Position numbers and translations under genes: made by a program. Below are positions 17,001 through 22,471 of a stretch of 22,471 bases of DNA, in pieces. The first letter of the stretch is position 1; each line of letters begins with the position of its first letter. Source of the DNA: Vulcanimicrobiota bacterium (GTDB lineage Bacteria > Vulcanimicrobiota > Vulcanimicrobiia > Vulcanimicrobiales > Vulcanimicrobiaceae); NCBI GenBank assembly GCA_019233165.1, contig JAFAMS010000049.1:1-22471 (forward strand), read 5' to 3'. The notes beneath the pieces were generated by a model. The model worked only from the letters and a program-made list of their open reading frames with translations. It did no database searches and had not been told where the DNA came from.

Positions 17001-17238
17001 CGCCGGGAGCGCGGCCCGCAAGTCGCTCGGGACGGTCGTTTTCGCCGGGATGTTGCTCTCGACGATCCTCAATCTCTACGTCATTCCGGTGCTCTACGTT
17101 TTCATCGTGCGGCTGTTCAGCAAGAAGGAAGCGGACCGCCCGCTGCGGCCGTTCGCGTTCTTGCGCCCCGCCCGCAACGGAAACGGGAGGGGACGCGTCG
17201 ACGCGGAGCCCCTCGAGGTCGAGACGGGCAGCAGCTAG
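14044..17238 (+). CDS. HAE1-type RND efflux transporter (AcrB-like)
   Basis: A 1064-residue inner-membrane transporter of the AcrB/MexB size class that exports drugs or other hydrophobic compounds using protons. It begins NFFLRRPIFASV, as usual, and has ISRYPQVAPPQVTVSATYTGA near the start. The proton-relay acids are D407 and D408 in VVDDAIVVIEN of TM4, and K933 in ASKNAILIVEFAN of TM10. Two periplasmic loops (about 40-335 and 560-870) and twelve membrane helices are laid out as in the family. GTG at 14044 is chosen because the upstream open frame runs back into the CoA-transferase gene. A weak AAAGG-like site precedes it. No membrane-fusion adaptor or TolC-like gene is adjacent. Confidence 0.96.
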   Translation: MNFFLRRPIFASVCSLVIVLVGLITIPTLPISRYPQVAPPQVTVSATYTGASAETVEQTVTVPLEEAINGVSGLRYISSSSANNGTVTITCTFDLSTNLDIAATDVQNAANTALGSLPAAVQQTGLIVKKNSGAFVLAFALFATDPSVDRLFLANYADINIVDTIKRIKGVGDVRVFGDRRYAMRVWIDPKKLNAFDLTATDVTAAIAAQNVQVAAGAVGQPPVPSDAPFQIPVNVQGRLKDPSEFGNIVVKTTPQGGYVRIRDVGHVDLGAQDYNTNLRFNKKPSVGIAILQLPDANALDVSRASRAAMERLSKHFPHGVAYGLAFDASDFVTESIKEVILTLLMAIVLVVIVIFLFLQDWRTTLIPAVAIPISLIGTFFLMKVFGFSINTLTLFGLTLATGLVVDDAIVVIENIARFIQSKKMDRMAAAEAALKEIVGAVVASSLVLLAVFIPVGFFPGTTGRLYQEFALTIACAITISLFVSLTLTPVMSERLIGDDESPHGRFWERVNAGILWIRTNFDRTLRRTMRHGRLVGGLFAIGLLLTGYAYTHTPTAFIPNEDVGYFFVTVQAPDGASLPYTTAVSLQAEKIFFAQPEVADVFNIQGFSFTGQGSNFGLMFVHLTPWSERKGADHTLAAVLARLRGPLSQITGAQVFAFNPPAIPGVGSIGGFQFMLEDTGNIGLPALTTAARQFVRTANADPDLQAVFTTFRSNGPQLVVDVDRDKAQSIGVSLAEIFNTMQIYLGSSYVNDFTYLNRSFRVYAQAETPFRLSPSDLGRIFVRSAGGGSIPLAALVHVHTGQAAPIITHYNLFRSIEIDGQAGPGHGSGEAEAAMQRIAQAQLPAGTQFEWTGIALEETTSGGQSGLIFLLGILFTFLVLAAKYESFSEPLIILFTVPLAILGALFGLWSRGIPSDVYAQVGYVMLIGLASKNAILIVEFANQQREAGKSVEEAVATAAEIRLRPILMTSFAFILSVVPLVIATGAGSAARKSLGTVVFAGMLLSTILNLYVIPVLYVFIVRLFSKKEADRPLRPFAFLRPARNGNGRGRVDAEPLEVETGSS

Positions 17239-17248
17239 TCGACCGCGG

Positions 17249-18250
17249 ATGAGCGAGCTTTATACGCGGCGCGCGAGCGGAATTTGCCAGATCCGCTTGC
17301 CGATGCACGACCACGCGCTGCGGTACATCAACGCGTACCTGGTCGAAGGCGACGACGGGTACGCGCTCGTCGACTGCGGCTGGGGGACGCCCGACGTCCT
17401 CGCCGCGCTCGAGAGCGCGCTCGCCGAGCTCGGCGTCGGCTTGCAAAGCATTCGCACGGTCGTCGTGACCCACTTTCACAGCGATCACTATGGCCTGGCG
17501 GGGACGCTGGCGAGGCTTGCGGGTACGAGGCTGTTCATGCACCACGCCGATTGGGCGGTACTCGACTCGCGCTTCCGCGATATCGACCGCGAGATGCATC
17601 GCCGCGACGCCTGGCTCGCGCGCAACGGATTCGCGACCGCCGACTACGCTGCCGACGATCGCATCCGCCGCCTGGCAGGACGGATGAGCCTGCAGCGACC
17701 CGACCGCGAGCTCGAGGACGGTGAGCTCGTCACGCTGGGAACCCACGCGTTCAGGGTCGTCTGGACCCCGGGTCACTCACCGGGCCACATCTGCCTGTAC
17801 GACGAGGAACGCAAGACGTTGCTCAGCGGCGATCACATCTTGCCGCAGATCACGCCGCACATCGGGTATTGGAGTGACGGCGACCCCGATCCGCTCGGGA
17901 CGTTCTTGACCTCGCTCGCGAAGGTGGCGGAGCTCGGCGCGAAGCACGTCCTGCCCGCGCATCGCGAGCCGATCGACGATCTCGCGGGGAGAATCGAGGA
18001 GCTTTTTGCGCATCACCGAGAGCGCGAAGCGCAAATCCTCGCCGAGCTCGATGGAACGCCACGCACCGGGAACGAGGTTGCCTCGCGGCTTCCATGGCGG
18101 CGGAAGATCAGCAGCTTCGAGGAGCTTCCGGCGACCGAACGCAGTTTCGCCCTCGTCGAGACGCTGGCTCATCTCGAACATCTGCGTGCGCGCGCATTAG
18201 TCGAACGGATCGACGCTCCGGATCTGGTGCGGTATCGAAAGCTGCCGTAA
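17249..18250 (+). CDS. Metallo-beta-lactamase-fold hydrolase with C-terminal helical domain
   Basis: A 333-residue cytoplasmic hydrolase. The metal-binding pattern is complete: THFHSDH with H75, H77, D79 and H80, then H176 in TPGHSPGH, D195 in SGDHIL and H238 in LPAHREP. This is the two-metal layout of glyoxalase II and LACTB2-like enzymes. Residues about 250-333 form a helical, possibly winged-helix extension, as in the LACTB2 group. The substrate cannot be read from sequence: thioester, phosphodiester or ester hydrolysis are all possible. It follows the RND gene after 10 bases and likely shares its transcript. No signal peptide is seen. Confidence 0.92.
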   Translation: MSELYTRRASGICQIRLPMHDHALRYINAYLVEGDDGYALVDCGWGTPDVLAALESALAELGVGLQSIRTVVVTHFHSDHYGLAGTLARLAGTRLFMHHADWAVLDSRFRDIDREMHRRDAWLARNGFATADYAADDRIRRLAGRMSLQRPDRELEDGELVTLGTHAFRVVWTPGHSPGHICLYDEERKTLLSGDHILPQITPHIGYWSDGDPDPLGTFLTSLAKVAELGAKHVLPAHREPIDDLAGRIEELFAHHREREAQILAELDGTPRTGNEVASRLPWRRKISSFEELPATERSFALVETLAHLEHLRARALVERIDAPDLVRYRKLP

Positions 18251-18266
18251 GCTCGCGGCCGCCCTC

Positions 18267-19760
18267 GTGCTCGCCGCGATCGTCCTGCGACCGCTCGTGG
18301 CTGGCGCGCAACCCGAGCCGCAACCAAGCCTCATGCCGAGCGCGACGGCGGCGCCCGAGCTCTCGCCGACGCCGCTCCCCTCGCCGACTCCAACCCCTGT
18401 GCCGGCCGGGCTCATCCCGGCGAACGTTGCGCTGACGGTTACGGGTACGCCGGTCGCCGACGCCGCCTTCTTGGAGAAGCAAATTCGGGCCGCGCTCACG
18501 CGTGAGATCCGTCCTTCGCTGCGCCCCGGCGCGGCGATTCGGTATGGGACGTTCGTGCCGTGGCCGTTGCAGCCGCTGCCGGCGGGAATCATCACCGCGG
18601 TGAACGTCAACGTTACGATCGTCGGCAACGGCGACGGTGAGACCGTCAACGGGTGGACGACGGTCGCGCTCAACAACGATGCGACCGCGCCGCCGTTTGC
18701 GCCGTCGTTCTTGTTCTATTCCGACGACCCGGAGCACGTGCAGAGCGAAGGTTTGCTCTTCGCCGGTACGGTCGACGCCGCGCGTCCGGCGCGCCTGTAC
18801 TACTACCACGATCAGATCGGTCTGCCGCGCGGGATGGACGTCGTCTTGAGCGCGACGGCACCTTCGCGGGTCCACGTCGTGTACAGCGGCTCCGGACCCG
18901 ATCTCGACGTGATGAGCGTCGGTCACGCAATCTCCCGCGATATGTTGACGTACGAGCCCCGCAACGAGGGGATCGTCGTCGACCTGCTTCCCGGCAAGCC
19001 GTTCGTGTTGCGTCACAGCTTGGCGCTGCAAGGCGAGCTCGTCGCCGGCGTCGCGGACATCACGGTCCTCATGGGCGCGCCGGTCCGCGTTGCCGTGATC
19101 GCATCGCTCGCGGGGAGCGATCCGTTCGTCTACCTGTACGGCTTGAGGCTTCCGGGCGACGGTCATAATCGGCACGGCGTCTTTTCGCTCACCGATTACG
19201 GCGCGACGACCTTGCAGTACGTCGCGGGGGGTCCGGAGGTCGCGACGTCATACGGCGGACGCAACCCGACCCCGCGCAACGTTGATCCGAACGATCCGGG
19301 GCGCGATTACGGCGACTACGGCGTCGTCCATCGGATCACGTTTCTGCTCTCGAACCCGACGACCGATCAACACACGGTCTACCTCTACGAGCGCGCGCTC
19401 GGAGGCCCCGTGCGCAGCACGTTCGTCGTCGACGGGAATCTCAAAGAGCTCGGCTGCATTCGTCTTCCCTCGGCGCGGTACTTGATCGCGCCGTACCTTT
19501 TGCCGCCAGGGTCGTCGGGCGCATCGACGCTCGTGACGATGACCGACGGCGGCTCGAACTACCCGCTCGAGGTCGGCGTCACCGAAACCTATCCGACCCC
19601 CGTAGCACCGCAGCAGAGCGCGCCCGACGGATGCTTCCCGAAGTCGACGCCGACACCGTCGCCATCGGCGAGCCCGGCGCCGGCCGAAAGTGCGACGCCT
19701 TTCGCAAGCCCATCGCCGCTACCGAGCCCGACGCCCTCAGGCAACCAGAGCCCGAGCTAG
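18267..19760 (+). CDS. Secreted or envelope protein with Pro/Ser/Thr-rich ends, unknown function
   Basis: I do not recognise a family. The 497-residue frame begins with a hydrophobic stretch ending in VAGAQ, a likely signal peptidase I site, but with GTG at 18267 this lead has no positive n-region. The upstream frame supplies CRKLAA, so ATC at 18234 (adding 11 residues and giving a proper n-region) is an alternative start. After cleavage come a Pro/Ser/Thr/Ala-rich linker (about residues 17-46), a strand-rich body of about 400 residues with several Asp/Asn/Gly turns, and a C-terminal tail (about 455-497) of repeated Pro-Ser-Thr steps ending NQSPS. Such linkers often tether surface proteins. 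Only two Cys occur in the mature part, near C-terminal GCIRL and DGCF. It overlaps the convergent peptidase gene by 24 bases. Confidence 0.8.
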   Translation: MLAAIVLRPLVAGAQPEPQPSLMPSATAAPELSPTPLPSPTPTPVPAGLIPANVALTVTGTPVADAAFLEKQIRAALTREIRPSLRPGAAIRYGTFVPWPLQPLPAGIITAVNVNVTIVGNGDGETVNGWTTVALNNDATAPPFAPSFLFYSDDPEHVQSEGLLFAGTVDAARPARLYYYHDQIGLPRGMDVVLSATAPSRVHVVYSGSGPDLDVMSVGHAISRDMLTYEPRNEGIVVDLLPGKPFVLRHSLALQGELVAGVADITVLMGAPVRVAVIASLAGSDPFVYLYGLRLPGDGHNRHGVFSLTDYGATTLQYVAGGPEVATSYGGRNPTPRNVDPNDPGRDYGDYGVVHRITFLLSNPTTDQHTVYLYERALGGPVRSTFVVDGNLKELGCIRLPSARYLIAPYLLPPGSSGASTLVTMTDGGSNYPLEVGVTETYPTPVAPQQSAPDGCFPKSTPTPSPSASPAPAESATPFASPSPLPSPTPSGNQSPS

Positions 19761-20945
19761 ACGGTCGCCGCCGACGTCGCGCCAGAACGCGTTCGCGGTT
19801 TCGGTCATCTCGGGCGCCCACGGGTCGACTTGCGTCGCGCGCAGCGGCGCGTGGACGGTCGGCCCGACCGCATCGCGATAGTCGATCCCGCCGTACGGCT
19901 CGAACGCGGCGCTCTCGCCGTGAGCGAGCACGGTAGCGCCGACCGCGTCCGCTGCGGTCCGCGCATCGCGCCTCACCTCTTGCGGAAGCCGTGCATCGTG
20001 CGCGAGCTTCTCGTACAGCGCGAGCGCGGGACGGTCGGCACGCCACGGAAGACTCGTCTTCTCGCAGCGCGACATTCCCCGGACGGCACGCTCGTCGCCG
20101 CGGACATGGGCCGCGAGCTCGGGATCGTGCCGCACCGCAGCGACGAGATCGTCGTCGAGCGCCTTAATAGCCTTGCGAACGCGATCCATTGCAGGCGTCG
20201 ACGTGTCGAGCACGGAGAACGCGGCGGCAGGTTGGAACGCGCCGTCTGCGGCTTCGTAGCGCATCGCCATCGTTTTCGCGACGACGCCCTGGGCCATAGC
20301 GCGTGGATCGTCGGCCTTTGCGGCGATCGTTGATGCGACGCTCGAGGGGACGCCGGGCGCGAGCATGATCTCGGGCGAGGCCGCCAAGAAGCGGACGCCG
20401 GCGCGGGAGAGCGCGTCGGCGAACCCGAGCGTGTTCATCAGGCACATGTTCGCCGTCAAACCATCGATGCGACGGCTTGCGTCCTCGGGATGCTCGCGCG
20501 CGTGGCGCGCGACGCCGTCGGCGATCGCGCCGGCGATGTCGCGCTCACTCATCATCGAGCCGTGCCGCGCGCTCTCGAGCCCGCCGCCGTCGCCGCCGCC
20601 GTGGTCTACCAGCTCGATCCAGGCCTGCCGCGCGCCGCTCAGCTCGGCGCGATCGAGCGTCCGCGCGACGAACGCCGCGAGATTCTCGCGCTTCGAGGGA
20701 TCGCGCGGCGGTCCGATCGCAAGCCCCGACCCCTGCCCGTCGCGCACGACGTAACGCTCGGTCCGCAAGACGCCCGCCGGTGCGAACCCCCGCCGCGCCG
20801 TCGTGTCCTCGACGACGAACTCGACTGTCGGATCGCGCAGGATCGTGGTGAGCGCCTGCGTGATGCACTCCGCCTGCTCGCGGTCGAGATTGTTATCGCC
20901 GTCCCGATAAATGCCGTACTCGAGCGCAACCGGTGCGATCGACAC
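19737..20945 (-). CDS. Clostripain-family (C11) cysteine peptidase-like protein
   Basis: The 402-residue protein starts with GTG and has the C11 landmarks: an opening IYRDGDNNLD (the 'yl..DNdL' pattern), the catalytic histidine H115 in LVDHGGG, and C168 in ANMCLM, the expected nucleophile with the usual Cys-Leu-Met context. The order and spacing of His and Cys fit clan CD peptidases. C11 enzymes cleave after Arg or Lys and often self-process. No signal peptide or membrane segment is present, so an intracellular role is suggested, unlike secreted clostripain. A GAGGG site lies about 6 bases before the start. The C-terminal third (about 260-402) is Ala/Arg/Asp-rich and helical with no motif I know. 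Activity is inferred from the dyad only. Confidence 0.85.
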   Translation of the reverse strand: MSIAPVALEYGIYRDGDNNLDREQAECITQALTTILRDPTVEFVVEDTTARRGFAPAGVLRTERYVVRDGQGSGLAIGPPRDPSKRENLAAFVARTLDRAELSGARQAWIELVDHGGGDGGGLESARHGSMMSERDIAGAIADGVARHAREHPEDASRRIDGLTANMCLMNTLGFADALSRAGVRFLAASPEIMLAPGVPSSVASTIAAKADDPRAMAQGVVAKTMAMRYEAADGAFQPAAAFSVLDTSTPAMDRVRKAIKALDDDLVAAVRHDPELAAHVRGDERAVRGMSRCEKTSLPWRADRPALALYEKLAHDARLPQEVRRDARTAADAVGATVLAHGESAAFEPYGGIDYRDAVGPTVHAPLRATQVDPWAPEMTETANAFWRDVGGDRLARALVA

Positions 20946-21029
20946 AAAGACCCTCGCTTTCTGGTAGCAAGAGCCTTATGTGGCGAGCATCTTCGGCGAC
21001 AAGGCCCACAGGTTTGCGTCACGGCCGTC

Positions 21030-21171
21030 GGATTCAGCGCGATTTCCGCCGCGCTGATTCCTGACCGTTTAAGGCCCGACGTTTCTTATGGATTCGAATG
21101 GTGACGAAACGGTAAGCGATGCCACTTAGGCTCATAATCGTGGCGGTTCATTTTCCGCCGTGAACCACGCC
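21030..21171 (+). other. Hairpin-rich non-coding region, candidate small RNA or leader
   Basis: The roughly 350 bases from 20946 to 21294 hold no gene that I can support. Three inverted repeats follow one another. GGATTCAGCGCG (21030-21041) pairs with CGCGCTGATTCC (21050-21061), with one mismatch in 12. ACCGTTT (21064-21070) pairs with AAACGGT (21107-21113). GGC-GGTTCA (21142-21150) pairs with TGAACC-xx-GCC (21161-21171), with a two-base bulge. They lie just before a strong plus-strand terminator. Strand, ends and function are unproven. I could not match it to tmRNA, SRP RNA or a riboswitch I know. Confidence 0.35.
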
Positions 21172-21213
21172 TCTGGCCAAGAAGTCATCCATGCGGTGCC
21201 CGCCCGCACAAAC

Positions 21214-21255
21214 GCGAAGGGTACGTATTGCAAACGTACCCTTCGCTTTCTTTTT
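21214..21255 (+). terminator. Strong intrinsic terminator, plus strand
   Basis: GCGAAGGGTACGT (21214-21226) pairs perfectly over 13 bases with ACGTACCCTTCGC (21234-21246) around a 7-base loop, and TTTCTTTTT follows at once (21247-21255). The T tract is on the plus strand, so it ends a plus-strand transcript. No plus-strand gene lies just upstream, which points to a small RNA or to read-through from further left. On the minus strand, downstream of the right-edge gene, the tail GTTTGTG is too weak for a clear stop. Confidence 0.85.
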
Positions 21256-21294
21256 CGCGTACCCTTAGAACCTACCGTGGCTTAACTAGGCGGC

Positions 21295-22471
21295 TCAGAA
21301 TTGAACGCTTGGGTCGATGTTGTCAGACTCATTTGAGGCATCACCATAACTGACCTTTATCACGCCAGTGCTTGCCGACCCACACGCATTGGTATTATCA
21401 ACTGTTCCGTCCCAACTCTCACAAGCCTCATTCAGCCAAGATATCTGCATTCCATTTCCCCACACCTGGGCATTACTCCAATCGATGTAACCAAACTGTT
21501 CATTCGCTGCGCCATTGACGCCGTTACCCTGGGCGATGTTCGTTTGACGTTCCATTACTGTGTCGGTTCCGAGCCCGTCCCATCCATTCCACGATGCGTT
21601 CGTGCCCGCAAACATTGGTCCGTCGACATTGATTACCAGCGAGTCGGCAGGGTTTACGCGTCCCAGTCCGCCGCCGTAAGAATCAAAGAAAAACTGGATC
21701 TGGGAATAGTATGAGCCGCCAATGTTGAAAAGCGTGGAGTTTTCCTGAAATGTTGTGTAGTAGTCTCCCGGCGTTCGCGATAAGCCGTTGTTAACGCAGT
21801 CATCTCGACTCCCCGGACACGTAATTGTCGCATTCACTTGACCTGATATCCCGAAGCCAGCACCAAACCGCATATACGGTGTATACCAGTTGTTGGCGGT
21901 GCTGTACTGATAGCCGGCCTCAACCTGACTGCAGTTTGATCCCAGCCCTCCCATGTAGACGTAACCCGTATCCGGGAGATTGCCGGGATTATAGAACCCT
22001 CGGTCTGGAAGGTTCAAGTCGGCGCTTTGTCCGTGGTAGCCCGCGTTAGTCCAGACCCGCCGGATCAATCCGGTCTCGAGGCCTGTCCCGGCGGGCGAGC
22101 AAACCGACTGAGTCCTTCGAATAGCAGTCATGGCACCTGACGGTACTCCAGAGCCCGTATTGGGTCGCGATTGCAATCGAGGAGGAAAGCTTACCGACCC
22201 ACGCAGGAAGGCTCTATTGTAGTAGACCTTCTGGTTCTGTAAGTCGATGGAGATGAATCTGATCTTATGACCTCGCAGCACGGCTGGTCCGTTGGGCGTT
22301 TGGGAAAATGCCTCCAATCCGCGGACCAGAACATCTCGGTCTGTCCCCGTAACAGTGGTATCGATCGAAGCATTTACGTCGGCCAAGTAAGGCGCGGCGG
22401 CATCCGCAGTCGTCGCACTCGCCAGTAGTCTGCTCTCTGTTACGGGCTGCGTACTATCGCCCGGGTGAGTC
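21295..22471 (-). CDS. Partial low-GC, Asn/Gly-rich exported protein of unknown function
   Basis: The frame reads open to the right edge of the window, so the N-terminus is missing; a TTG at 22386 would give 363 residues but is probably internal, because the frame continues upstream without a stop. I do not recognise it. The visible protein is rich in Asn, Gly, Ser and Tyr, has few Lys, and contains six Cys spaced in pairs (including CPGSRDDC and a C-terminal pair about 14 residues apart in EACESWDG...NAC), which suggests disulfides in an exported protein. Pilin-like proteins carry a similar C-terminal Cys loop, but the hydrophobic start that would decide this lies outside the window. GC content is clearly lower than in the rest of the window, and codon use is less biased, as is often seen in surface or transferred genes. 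Confidence 0.7.
   Translation of the reverse strand, partial: THPGDSTQPVTESRLLASATTADAAAPYLADVNASIDTTVTGTDRDVLVRGLEAFSQTPNGPAVLRGHKIRFISIDLQNQKVYYNRAFLRGSVSFPPRLQSRPNTGSGVPSGAMTAIRRTQSVCSPAGTGLETGLIRRVWTNAGYHGQSADLNLPDRGFYNPGNLPDTGYVYMGGLGSNCSQVEAGYQYSTANNWYTPYMRFGAGFGISGQVNATITCPGSRDDCVNNGLSRTPGDYYTTFQENSTLFNIGGSYYSQIQFFFDSYGGGLGRVNPADSLVINVDGPMFAGTNASWNGWDGLGTDTVMERQTNIAQGNGVNGAANEQFGYIDWSNAQVWGNGMQISWLNEACESWDGTVDNTNACGSASTGVIKVSYGDASNESDNIDPSVQF

Noticed and set aside
18310-18400. Pro/Ser/Thr-coding stretches (also 19640-19760) as DNA tandem repeats
   Set aside because: The repetition is at the level of amino acid composition, with irregular units; no fixed repeat length is visible in the DNA.
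20950-21030. Minus-strand GACGCAAACC followed by GGGCCTT...AAGGCTC upstream of the peptidase start, recalling a c-di-GMP-I (GEMM) riboswitch core
   Set aside because: The GNRA-tetraloop hairpin and the GGTAGC-type 3' strand are not found in the right order, so the match is limited to one short block. A covariance search for GEMM-I on the minus strand of 20940-21120 would settle it.
21085-21115. GGATTCGAATGG resembling a tRNA or tmRNA T-arm
   Set aside because: No acceptor stem, D-arm or CCA end can be built around it. ATTCGAAT is a simple palindrome.

Overview
The window is 22.5 kb of a dense, high-GC bacterial chromosome. Most of it has strong GC-rich third positions, and the last 1.2 kb is visibly poorer in GC. 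I see no rRNA, tRNA, CRISPR array, insertion sequence or phage gene. The mix of a flagellar-type export apparatus, SecDF, a Fur-family regulator and an HAE1-type RND pump indicates a two-membrane (diderm) bacterium. The style resembles poorly cultured high-GC lineages such as Candidatus Eremiobacterota, but that placement is a guess from general impression, not from a marker search.

Region 1 (1-7626, all +) is one tightly packed operon for a flagellar-type type III export apparatus and its switch: a small FliK-like ORF, a hook/rod-family protein, FliM-like, FliN, FliP, then metF (methylenetetrahydrofolate reductase) as an intruder, then FliQ, FliR, FlhB and FlhA. Several adjacent genes overlap by 4-7 bases, as expected for translational coupling. 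Components are short for their families, FliO is absent and the rod/hook protein lacks its usual N-terminal signature. metF has no ATG, GTG or TTG at its family start and probably begins with ATC.

Region 2 (7623-12722) starts with a Fur-family regulator on the minus strand whose end overlaps the end of flhA. It is divergent from a secD-secF-helicase operon that has a near-consensus sigma70 promoter (TTGACC, 17 bp, TACAAT). SecD and SecF use the proton motive force to assist Sec export. SecF carries a long charged C-terminal tail. The third gene encodes an unusual HIRAN domain joined to a RecQ-like helicase and overlaps secF by 26 bases.

Region 3 (12737-19760) holds a class III (CaiB/BaiF) CoA-transferase on the minus strand. 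It is divergent, across only 56 bases, from an RND transporter that has no neighbouring adaptor or outer-membrane gene. A metallo-beta-lactamase-fold hydrolase and a large secreted protein with Pro/Ser/Thr-rich ends follow.

Region 4 (19737-22471) holds a clostripain-like (C11) cysteine peptidase on the minus strand, about 350 bases of non-coding sequence rich in hairpins and ending in a strong plus-strand intrinsic terminator, and the 3' part of a low-GC, Asn/Gly-rich, cysteine-containing, probably exported protein that runs off the right edge.
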